A stretch of DNA of 64,000 bases from Merdibacter massiliensis (GTDB lineage: Bacteria; Bacillota_I; Bacilli_A; Erysipelotrichales; Erysipelotrichaceae), in contig NZ_LT699724.1 of assembly GCF_900155395.1 (NCBI RefSeq), forward strand, positions 62,001 to 126,000, written 5' to 3'. Each line of letters opens with the position of its first letter. Within the stretch, counting starts at the first letter, position 1. Under the pieces are notes generated by a model that saw only the letters and a program-made list of their open reading frames with translations, was not told the DNA's origin and did not search any database. Positions 53,984 to 62,836 of the stretch are shown piece after piece. A program made the position numbers and the translations under genes.

Positions 53984-55219
53984 ATGGAAACATTATTAGA
54001 AAAATATGCGCGATTAGCATTGCTTTGCGGAGTAAATTTGCAAAAAGGACAAACATTGCTCATACAAGCGGATATTGCTGCTGCTGAGTTTGCTGAAGTG
54101 GTGACGAGAGAAGCATATGCTTTTGGCGCAAAAGAAGTGGTTGTACATTACAGCGATGAAAGAATAACGAGATTGCATTATCTATATCAAAGCAGTGATA
54201 CGCTTTGCACGATTCATGATTGGAAATTGGAATGTAAATCGGATTATTTGAAGAAAGGGGCTTGTATCTTACATATCATCAGCGATACACCGGGTATTTT
54301 CGCTGATTGCGATACAAAGAAAATAACAGAAGCTCGTTTGGCATACGCTAAAGCGAGCAAAGATCTACAGCGATATACGATGAATAATGAGTGTGCCTGG
54401 AGCATTGTGGCAATACCTAGTCCTGCTTGGGCAATGCAAGTTTTCCCTGATCTGACAAAAGAGGATGCCATGAAAAAATTATGGCAAGCAATTTATGATA
54501 GTGTCTATATCAAAGAGGGAGCAGATCCTGTTCGTGAATGGAAGTCAAGAAATGCACATTTTCATCAACGCGTAGCGGCTTTAAATAAGCAGCAGTTTAG
54601 AATGTTGCATTTTTCGAATGGATTAGGAACGGATCTGAAGGTACGGTTGGTCGAGCATCACCGCTGGGAAGGAGGCAGTGAGAAAACAACAAATGGAATC
54701 GATTTTAACGCGAATCTTCCAACTGAAGAAGTCTATACGATGCCGCATCGTGAAGGTGTAGATGGAATTGTATATGCAAGCAAACCATTGGATCATAATG
54801 GTGTGTTGATCAAGGATTTCTATATTGTGTTCAAAAATGGAAAAGTAGTTGATTTTGATGCAAAGCAAGGAAAGGAGGCACTCGCTTCTTTGATCCATTT
54901 TGATGAAGGAAGCAATCGCTTAGGTGAAGTGGCTTTAGTTCCATATGATTCTCCGATTTCTTTATCAGGACTTCTATTTTATAATACTTTATTTGATGAA
55001 AACGCTTCTTGTCATTTGGCCCTGGGAGATGCTTATCCATCTTGTCTAGAACACGGTGTGCAAATGACAGAAGAAGAATTGCGTGCAGCCGGGGCCAACC
55101 AGTCAATGGCACATGTTGATTTTATGTTTGGCACAGCTGATCTTTCTGTAAAAGGGATTGGCAGATATGGTGAAATAGAGATCATGAAAAATGGCAACTT
55201 TACGTCCTCTTTTCGATAA
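53984..55219 (+). CDS. M29-family (thermophilic) aminopeptidase
   Basis: The 411-residue cytosolic metallopeptidase removes N-terminal residues from peptides. The N-terminal domain has KYARLALLCGVNLQKGQTLLI; the metal-binding part includes NLPTEEVYTMPHREGVDG (Glu near residue 250), HFDEGSNRLGEVALVP with Glu near 318 and the HLALGDAYP His, then HVDFMFGT with conserved His/Asp. Length and motif order are normal. A TATACT-like box and AACGGAGGAATTTGC lie upstream. Confidence 0.92.
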   Translation: METLLEKYARLALLCGVNLQKGQTLLIQADIAAAEFAEVVTREAYAFGAKEVVVHYSDERITRLHYLYQSSDTLCTIHDWKLECKSDYLKKGACILHIISDTPGIFADCDTKKITEARLAYAKASKDLQRYTMNNECAWSIVAIPSPAWAMQVFPDLTKEDAMKKLWQAIYDSVYIKEGADPVREWKSRNAHFHQRVAALNKQQFRMLHFSNGLGTDLKVRLVEHHRWEGGSEKTTNGIDFNANLPTEEVYTMPHREGVDGIVYASKPLDHNGVLIKDFYIVFKNGKVVDFDAKQGKEALASLIHFDEGSNRLGEVALVPYDSPISLSGLLFYNTLFDENASCHLALGDAYPSCLEHGVQMTEEELRAAGANQSMAHVDFMFGTADLSVKGIGRYGEIEIMKNGNFTSSFR

Positions 55220-55220
55220 A

Positions 55221-55285
55221 TATCATTTTATTTTCGAAAATAGGAAGCCGATTTTTACGGTTGTTCCTCTATTTAATAAATGATA
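55221..55285 (+). promoter_or_regulatory. Large imperfect hairpin upstream of the DUF2207 gene
   Basis: TATCATTTTATT (55221-55232) pairs with AATAAATGATA (55275-55285), and inside it AAATAGGAA (55238-55246) pairs with TTCCTCTATTT (55264-55274, two-base bulge) and CCG (55248-55250) with CGG (55258-55260). There is no T-run after it; it begins just after the aminopeptidase stop. Confidence 0.55.
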
Positions 55286-55319
55286 TACTGAGATGTGTGA
55301 AGATAGAAAGGATGATGAT

Positions 55320-57179
55320 ATGCGAAAAAAAATATGGATAGGGGTCTGTCTGATTGCTGTATTCTTTGTGATGTTTCCCAAGGCTGGCAAAGCGGTAGAT
55401 GCCTATACAGTAGATAATTTAAATATCACCATTCATGTCCAAGAAGATGGAAAACTGCTCGTTCATGAAGAGTATGACCTGAATTTTAATTACTATCGCA
55501 GTAGTTTTGTGCGCAATATCACTTCAACATATCATATACCTACGACAACGTCACAGGGAATCATCTATCAAGATTATTATTTCCCAGTAAGAGACATCGA
55601 GGGAGACCGCCTTTTGTCTGTGGATCGCAACGAAGATGGATCTGTTGTTACGATGGGAGAAAAAAATAAGCAGTTGACAGGACAGCAAAAGTTTTCCATT
55701 TCTTATACGGTTCAAACAAGCGATCTGCATATGCCGGATAATTCGCAAATGTTATATTGGACATTGATCACGAATTTGGATACGAAAGTAGAGCATATGC
55801 ATTATGAGATCTATATGCCGAAAGCATTTGATCCGCAGGAGGTCTATGCGAATACCGGAAAATATGGAGATTCCAAAAATACCTTAAGTACACAGATAAA
55901 TGGAAATGTGATCAGCGGAGACCTTTTACAGCCCTTAGAAAAAAATGAGATGGCGACGATTAAGGTCAATCTGCCAAATTCTTATTTTACTTTTCCTCAG
56001 CCGGTGGATGGAAATATCACCGCATCTTTATTCTCTATTCTGCTGTTATTGGTTGTTTCATTGGTATTTTGGCGTTTTGGACGTGAACAGGAAATATTCA
56101 TTGATGTACAAACGGAAGTACCAAAAGAGATCAACAGCAGTGAGATCGGCTATATCATGAATCGCTTTTCAAGCAATGATGATCTGTTATCAATGTTTAT
56201 CGATTGGGGGAATCGCGGTTTTTTAAGAATTCATGATCACGGTGAAAATTTTGAATTAGAAAAATTGCGTGAGATGAATGATTTGAATGCGAAGCCGTAT
56301 GAAAAAGAATTGTTTGATACGATCTTTCAAAATAATACGACCGTAGACCAAGACGAATTAAGAGAAGCGCGTGTGGCGTTCGCATTGGATAAATCAAGGC
56401 ATTTATTGGATCGATCTTTTACTAAAAAGAATGGACGACAGGTCTATACAGACAGTTCATTGATCCTACAGGCTGCTATGGTCATCATAACATTGTTACC
56501 GTCTTTATTCTTTGTATGGGTGATGACATATACTCGTTTTGAGCTTTGGGAACTTTCTTTGCGCAATATGATTCCGTCCTTTTTGCTCGGGTTGGATCTG
56601 ATAGGATGGGTCTATCTGATGCGTCATCGTTTTACCTTTAATATCAAACAATTTTCCATCCGAATGACAATTTTGATTGTTGTTGCATTTATCTTGTTAT
56701 CATTTAATTCTGTCACTTTGTATTTATATGGAATTCAAAAATGGTCGTTGGTCGTTTATTTATTTGTGAGCGTGGCATTATTTTTCTGTATGTTATTCAT
56801 GGATAAACGGACACGCAAAGGAAACGAATGGAAAGCAGAAATATTAGGAATACGTGAGTTCGTAGAGAGTGTAGAGCCTGAACAACTAAATAAGTTATTT
56901 CAACAAAATCCAAAGCTTTTTCAAGAATTTCTTCCGTATGCTTATGTTTTGGAGCTGGCAGATATTTGGGCCAAAAAATTTGAACATATTCCTGTTCAAC
57001 AACTGGATTGGTATGATGGTATGCATGAATATGATCACTTTGATACGTTTTTGTTTTGGCATACATTTTACTATTGTTTCTACTATATGAAACAAAATAC
57101 GATGTATCGACCGCCGATTAAAGAAGCAGGCTTTTTCCATTTTTCTTTGAGAAGCTTGCTGCCAAAAAGAAAAAAATAG
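55320..57179 (+). CDS. DUF2207-domain membrane protein
   Basis: The 619-residue protein has an N-terminal signal or span (residues 4-22), an extracytoplasmic beta-rich DUF2207 region with YTVDNLNITIHVQEDGKLLVHE and RNITSTYHIP, one span near 235-255, a cytosolic segment, three or four spans around 385-500, and a C-terminal WYDGMHEYDHFDTFLFW. The family (YciQ-like) has no firm function. ATG 55320 lies after GAAAGGATGATG. It ends at a terminator before thrS. Confidence 0.85.
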   Translation: MRKKIWIGVCLIAVFFVMFPKAGKAVDAYTVDNLNITIHVQEDGKLLVHEEYDLNFNYYRSSFVRNITSTYHIPTTTSQGIIYQDYYFPVRDIEGDRLLSVDRNEDGSVVTMGEKNKQLTGQQKFSISYTVQTSDLHMPDNSQMLYWTLITNLDTKVEHMHYEIYMPKAFDPQEVYANTGKYGDSKNTLSTQINGNVISGDLLQPLEKNEMATIKVNLPNSYFTFPQPVDGNITASLFSILLLLVVSLVFWRFGREQEIFIDVQTEVPKEINSSEIGYIMNRFSSNDDLLSMFIDWGNRGFLRIHDHGENFELEKLREMNDLNAKPYEKELFDTIFQNNTTVDQDELREARVAFALDKSRHLLDRSFTKKNGRQVYTDSSLILQAAMVIITLLPSLFFVWVMTYTRFELWELSLRNMIPSFLLGLDLIGWVYLMRHRFTFNIKQFSIRMTILIVVAFILLSFNSVTLYLYGIQKWSLVVYLFVSVALFFCMLFMDKRTRKGNEWKAEILGIREFVESVEPEQLNKLFQQNPKLFQEFLPYAYVLELADIWAKKFEHIPVQQLDWYDGMHEYDHFDTFLFWHTFYYCFYYMKQNTMYRPPIKEAGFFHFSLRSLLPKRKK

Positions 57180-57187
57180 CATTGACG

Positions 57188-57227
57188 AGATCCTCTTTAT
57201 TTGTACCGTTCCTAAAGAGGATCTTTT
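57188..57227 (+). terminator. Terminator after the DUF2207 gene
   Basis: AGATCCTCTTTA pairs with TAAAGAGGATCT across a 13-base loop and is followed by TTTAATT. Confidence 0.8.
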
Positions 57228-57297
57228 AATTAAAGACATATGACGGAGATACTTGTTTCATATCTTGCGTTTTCCATAAGAACTTATTGCAAATGGA

Positions 57298-57326
57298 TTG
57301 ACAATGAATTTGTGAATGATTATGAT
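57298..57326 (+). promoter_or_regulatory. Promoter of the thrS T-box transcript
   Basis: TTGACA (57298-57303) and TATGAT (57321-57326) with 17 bases between. Confidence 0.8.
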
Positions 57327-57332
57327 AATACT

Positions 57333-57549
57333 ATCAACAAAGAAAAGGATATGGGAATGGATGGTCACATTCAGAGAGAAGGCGGTTGGTGCAAGCCTGA
57401 TGGAGGATATTCATTCTTACTACCTTGGAGTTGCCCCTGAAAAGAGGGCCGTAACCGGCGTTAACGGATAAGAGAGCATGTGATGAAAATTACATGAACA
57501 AAGGTGGTACCGCGCTTGACAGAACGTCCTTTGAGTTCTGTCTTTTTTT
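57333..57549 (+). promoter_or_regulatory. T-box riboswitch of thrS
   Basis: The leader holds the T-box core AAAGGTGGTACCGCG (57500-57514) and a terminator GACAGAAC/GTTCTGTC (57518-57542) with a T-run. A threonine codon, ACT (57419-57421) or ACC (57422-57424), sits in the expected specifier position ahead of TTGGAG. Uncharged tRNA-Thr would favour the antiterminator. The 388 bases between the DUF2207 gene and thrS are filled by this and the preceding terminator and promoter. Confidence 0.88.
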
Positions 57550-57567
57550 ATGGAGAGGATGATGAAA

Positions 57568-59298
57568 ATGATCGATATCAAAGAAAATGAACAGTTAAGC
57601 ACTTTGAATCATTCCTGTGCACATATGATGGCGCAGGCAGTCAAACGTCTGTATCCCCAAGCAAAATTTTGGGTTGGTCCGGTTGTATCTGAGGGATTCT
57701 ATTATGACATGGATCTAGGCGATAAAAAAATTACGGATGATGATCTTGTCCAGATCGAGAAAGAAATGAAAAAGATCGCAAAGGATGGAAAACGAATCGT
57801 ACGTGAAGAGATTTCGAAGGCAGATGCTTTGGAATTATTTAAGGACGATGAGTATAAGCTGGATCTGATTCAAGGATTAGAAGATGGAAAAATCACGATT
57901 TATCGCCAGGGAGAATTTGTTGATTTATGCCGCGGACCGCATGTAGACAGTGTAAAGCGTTGTAAAAATTTTAAACTGTTGAAACATTCTGGTGCTTATT
58001 GGAAGGGTGACGCCAACAATAAAATGTTACAACGTGTGTATGGTATCTGCTTTGAAACGAAAGAAGATCTGGAAGAACATTTAGCGTTGTTAGAAGAAGC
58101 AAAAAAACGTGATCATAAAAAGCTGGGCCGTGAACTTGGTTTGTTTATGATGAGCGAGTATGCTGCCGGTATGCCGATCTTTTTGCCGAATGGCATGATC
58201 ATGCGCAACGTATTAGAACAATTCTGGTATGAAGAGCATACGAAAGAAGGCTATCAATTTATCAAAACGCCGATCATGATGAGCAAAGAACTTTGGGAAA
58301 CGAGCGGACATTGGGATCATTACAAAGAAAACATGTATACGACAATGGTGGATGATCGTGAATTTGCCATTAAACCAATGAACTGTCCGGGGGCGATGCT
58401 CGTTTACAATAACGGTCTGCATTCTTATAAGGACCTGCCTCTTCGCATTGGTGAATTAGGCCAAGTACATCGTCATGAAGCGAGCGGAGCGTTAAACGGT
58501 TTGTTCCGAGTACGTACGTTTACTCAAGATGATGCACATTTGTTCATGCGTCCAGATCAAGTAGAAGAAGAAGTTAAACGTCTGATTCGTTTTATCGACC
58601 GTATGTATTCGATTTTCGGATTAACTTATGAAATTGAGCTCTCTACGCGTCCGGAAGATTTCATGGGAGAAATTGCTGTATGGAATCAGTGTGAAAAAGC
58701 GTTGGGCGATGCTTGTCATGCAGCAGGCAAGGATTATCGGATCAATGAAGGTGACGGCGCTTTCTATGGTCCAAAACTGGACTTCCATATCAAAGACAGT
58801 TTGGGACGTGTATGGCAATGCGGAACGATCCAGATGGATATGAACTTGCCAGAGCGCTTTGATTGTACCTATGTCGACAGCGAAGGTAAAAAAGTACGTC
58901 CGGTAATGCTGCATCGTGTAATCTATGGTTCAATTGAACGTTTTATTGGTATCCTGATCGAACATTATGGAGGTCATTTCCCAATGTGGCTGGCGCCAAA
59001 ACAAGTAGAAATCATTCCGGTTCTCGGCGATAAACATGGTGATTATGCTCATCAGGTAAGCAAAGAACTTGCACAGGCCGGTATTCGTTGTCATGTAGAT
59101 GATCGTAACGAAAAATTAGGTTATCGTGTGCGGGAAGCACAATTGGCTAAGGTTCCTGTTCAGATTGTCGTAGGTGAAGGAGAATGTAACGATCATACAG
59201 TTACGATTCGCCGATCACAACATAAAGAGAGCATGACGCTTCCATTAGAAGAAGCCGTTCAATTATTTGTTAAAGAGATTGAGGAGAAGAAAGCATGA
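57568..59298 (+). CDS. thrS: Threonyl-tRNA synthetase lacking the TGS domain
   Basis: The 576-residue class II synthetase charges tRNA-Thr. It starts directly in the editing (N2/TSAD) domain, with HSCAHMMAQAVKRLYP (HxxxH) near residue 14 and GEFVDLCRGPHVDS near 113, then the catalytic core with motif 2 HRHEASGALNGLFRVRTFTQDDAH, INEGDGAFYGPKLDFH, motif 3 VIYGSIERFIGILIEHYGG-type segment, and a C-terminal anticodon-binding domain. The usual N-terminal TGS domain (about 60 residues) is missing. ATG 57568 follows GAGAGGATG; ATG 57550 adds only six residues. Confidence 0.92.
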   Translation: MIDIKENEQLSTLNHSCAHMMAQAVKRLYPQAKFWVGPVVSEGFYYDMDLGDKKITDDDLVQIEKEMKKIAKDGKRIVREEISKADALELFKDDEYKLDLIQGLEDGKITIYRQGEFVDLCRGPHVDSVKRCKNFKLLKHSGAYWKGDANNKMLQRVYGICFETKEDLEEHLALLEEAKKRDHKKLGRELGLFMMSEYAAGMPIFLPNGMIMRNVLEQFWYEEHTKEGYQFIKTPIMMSKELWETSGHWDHYKENMYTTMVDDREFAIKPMNCPGAMLVYNNGLHSYKDLPLRIGELGQVHRHEASGALNGLFRVRTFTQDDAHLFMRPDQVEEEVKRLIRFIDRMYSIFGLTYEIELSTRPEDFMGEIAVWNQCEKALGDACHAAGKDYRINEGDGAFYGPKLDFHIKDSLGRVWQCGTIQMDMNLPERFDCTYVDSEGKKVRPVMLHRVIYGSIERFIGILIEHYGGHFPMWLAPKQVEIIPVLGDKHGDYAHQVSKELAQAGIRCHVDDRNEKLGYRVREAQLAKVPVQIVVGEGECNDHTVTIRRSQHKESMTLPLEEAVQLFVKEIEEKKA

Positions 59299-60218
59299 AA
59301 AAGTTAACATCTATCGTTCTAGCTGCCGTGATGTCTTTATCTTTGTTTGGTTGCGGAGCATCGCAAAATAAAGAAGTGAAAGTATTGGCACCTACTGGTG
59401 CACCCGCTCTGGGTGTTTTAGGTGCTGCTACAGCTGAAAATGTGGCATCTTTCGAGACAGTCAGCGGCAGTGATGTATTACAGGCAGAATTGGCAAAAGA
59501 AGACAGTGAATATGATATCATCGTAGCACCTAGCAATTTAGGCATGATGTTGTCTTCAAAAGGTGCAGATAATTATGAATTGGCCGCTGTTATTACATGG
59601 GGTAATTTATATTTGGTTTCTGCTGATGAAGATGCTCTAGAAAAAGATGGTGAATTTGCCGCTTTTGGTGAAGGTGCCGTTCCACAATTAGTGTTAGAAA
59701 ATGCGATTGATTTAAATTCTGTTAAACCAAACGTTACTTATTACAATGCAGTTAGTGATGCGCAGGCGCAATTGATGAGCGGAAAAGCAGATGTTGCATT
59801 ATTGGCAGAACCTGTCGTAACGGCAACGATTGCAAAAGCAAAAGAAAACGGAAAAGAATTGAAGATCATTGGCGACCTGCAGCAGATGTATGCAGAAAAA
59901 AATGATACATCTGCAGATAAAGGATACCCTCAAGCAGCAATTTTTGTGAAAAAGGGTGAAAGTGCATCTGTCAGCGATGTCTTAAAAGCAATCGAAACAT
60001 TTGCCAATGAAACTAGCAGTGACAGTGAACAATTAACGGATGCGATTAATTCAGTCGGAGTTGATAAACTGGGAATTCCAAATGTAAATGTTGCAGTCAA
60101 ATCTTGGTCACGTCAAAATATTCGCTATGTCAGTGCACAGGATGCAAAAGAAGATTTGGCACAATTTGCTAAGATCTTTAATATCGATGTAGATCTGGAT
60201 ACGTTATTAGTAAAATAA
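59295..60218 (+). CDS. ABC-type solute-binding lipoprotein
   Basis: The 307-residue protein has a signal peptide ending in the lipobox SLFGC (Cys20) and a two-lobe periplasmic-binding fold of the NMT1/SsuA type: VKVLAPTGAPALGVLGA near residue 28, YDIIVAPSNLGMML and GKADVALLAEPVVTA. It should be tethered on the outer membrane face and capture a small ligand, unknown. No permease or ATPase is adjacent. Its ATG overlaps the thrS stop by four bases (ATGA), so it is coupled to the T-box-regulated thrS transcript. Confidence 0.83.
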   Translation: MKKLTSIVLAAVMSLSLFGCGASQNKEVKVLAPTGAPALGVLGAATAENVASFETVSGSDVLQAELAKEDSEYDIIVAPSNLGMMLSSKGADNYELAAVITWGNLYLVSADEDALEKDGEFAAFGEGAVPQLVLENAIDLNSVKPNVTYYNAVSDAQAQLMSGKADVALLAEPVVTATIAKAKENGKELKIIGDLQQMYAEKNDTSADKGYPQAAIFVKKGESASVSDVLKAIETFANETSSDSEQLTDAINSVGVDKLGIPNVNVAVKSWSRQNIRYVSAQDAKEDLAQFAKIFNIDVDLDTLLVK

Positions 60219-60232
60219 AGGGGGGGTAGCTT

Positions 60233-60610
60233 ATGAAAGTAGCAGTTACTTTTGAAAATGGGAAAGTGTTTCCGCATTTTGGCAAGACGTCTCAATTTTT
60301 AGTGGCAGATGTAGAGAATAACAATGTTGCAAATGAGCAGATTCTTTCTACAAATGGCAGTGGCCATGGCGCTTTGGCAGCCCTATTGAAAGAATGGGGC
60401 ATAGATACTGTGATTTGTGGTGGTATTGGACAAGGTGCCATCAATGCTCTGGAGGCACAAGGTATTTCAATTATTCGTGGTGTAGAAATGGATGCGCGTA
60501 TGGCATTACAGGCATTTGCAAATCAAGCATTAGTAGATGATCCTAGCCGTAAATGCACACATCATGAACATGAAGAAGGACATGATTGCGGTTCACATAC
60601 ATGTCAATAA
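60233..60610 (+). CDS. NifX/NifB-type dinitrogenase iron-molybdenum cofactor-binding domain protein
   Basis: The 125-residue protein is a single Nitro_FeMo-Co (PF02579) domain: MKVAVTFENGKVFPHFGKTSQF, then GHGALAALLKEWGIDTVICGGIGQGA. The family binds metal clusters and occurs widely outside nitrogen fixation. The C-terminal tail after residue 105 is rich in His and Cys (CTHHEHEEGHDCGSHTC), a likely metal site. It is 14 bases after the lipoprotein gene with a GGGGGG-type site, and is followed by a terminator. Confidence 0.88.
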   Translation: MKVAVTFENGKVFPHFGKTSQFLVADVENNNVANEQILSTNGSGHGALAALLKEWGIDTVICGGIGQGAINALEAQGISIIRGVEMDARMALQAFANQALVDDPSRKCTHHEHEEGHDCGSHTCQ

Positions 60611-60616
60611 ACCAGC

Positions 60617-60652
60617 AAAAAACTTCTCAATTTGATTGAGGAGTTTTTTTTG
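60617..60652 (+). terminator. Terminator of the thrS-lipoprotein-NifX unit
   Basis: AAAAAACTTCTCAA pairs with TTGAGGAGTTTTTT around TTTGA. Confidence 0.85.
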
Positions 60653-60741
60653 ATTTGTGCCTGAATCCTATACAGAAAAGCAATTTTTTGTCCATATGTT
60701 TTTTTTGCTGTTGATCCGATTTGAAAAAAGATTAAAAAAAA

Positions 60742-60768
60742 TTAGCACAGGGGTTGCCAAAGTGCTAA
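60742..60768 (+). promoter_or_regulatory. Upstream CIRCE-like operator of groESL
   Basis: TTAGCACAG-N9-AAGTGCTAA (60742-60750 and 60760-60768) matches CIRCE with two mismatches on the left arm and one on the right; it covers the -35 box. Confidence 0.7.
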
Positions 60769-60781
60769 AAGTGAGTATAAT
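60754..60781 (+). promoter_or_regulatory. Promoter of groES-groEL
   Basis: TTGCCA (60754-60759) and TATAAT (60776-60781), 16 bases apart, lie between the two CIRCE-like repeats and overlap the first. Confidence 0.8.
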
Positions 60782-60789
60782 AGACTGTG

Positions 60790-60816
60790 TTAGCAGTAAA
60801 GCACAAAGAGTGCTAA
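60790..60816 (+). promoter_or_regulatory. Downstream CIRCE operator of groESL
   Basis: TTAGCAGTA-N9-GAGTGCTAA (60790-60798 and 60808-60816) has a perfect right arm and two mismatches on the left, just after the transcription start region. Confidence 0.8.
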
Positions 60817-60836
60817 TTTCTAAAGGAGGAATTGAA

Positions 60837-61100
60837 ATGCTGAAACCGTTACATGACAATGTAGTATTAAAGAAAGAAGAAGTAGAAAATAAGACCGCAA
60901 GTGGTATCATCTTAACAAGTGAAAACAAAAATAAGCCTAGTATCGGTGTTGTTGAAGCAATCGGTGAGGGTTGTAAAGATGCCGGTTATAAAGTAGGCGA
61001 TAAAGTCGTTTACAAAGAGTATTCTGGAACTCGTGTAAAGATGGATGAAGAAGAATATATTGTAATTGCCGATGAAGATATCTTGGCAGTTGTAGCATAA
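60837..61100 (+). CDS. groES: Co-chaperonin GroES
   Basis: The 87-residue lid protein caps the GroEL cage. It begins LKPLHDNVVLKKEEVENKTASGI, with the mobile-loop region KTASGIILTSENKNKP and GVVEAIGEG following, and VGDKVVYKEYSGTRVK and YIVIADEDILAVVA at the end. ATG 60837 follows AAAGGAGGAATTG; an open extension upstream crosses the CIRCE boxes and is not coding. It is 15 bases ahead of groEL. Confidence 0.97.
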   Translation: MLKPLHDNVVLKKEEVENKTASGIILTSENKNKPSIGVVEAIGEGCKDAGYKVGDKVVYKEYSGTRVKMDEEEYIVIADEDILAVVA

Positions 61101-61112
61101 GGAGGTATATGA

Positions 61113-62732
<1,620 letters not shown>

Positions 62733-62782
62733 TAACACTCTATAGAAAAAGAGGCTGTAACGAATAAGGAATGGCCAAAAAT

Positions 62783-62824
62783 AAAAAATGCATCTGATCT
62801 CAAAAGAGAAAGGATGCATTTTTT
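62783..62824 (+). terminator. Terminator in the IS left end, downstream of groEL
   Basis: AAAAAATGCATC (62783-62794) pairs with GATGCATTTTTT (62813-62824). It would stop groEL transcription before the transposase. Confidence 0.85.
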
Positions 62825-62836
62825 GGTATAATTTAG

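Noticed and set aside
57240-57440. 66-codon plus-strand frame upstream of thrS
   Set aside because: It covers the promoter and the first stem of the T-box leader, which explain the sequence better than a protein.
60657-60836. N-terminal extension of the groES frame
   Set aside because: It crosses the promoter and both CIRCE boxes; the ATG at 60837 with AAAGGAGG gives the normal GroES start.
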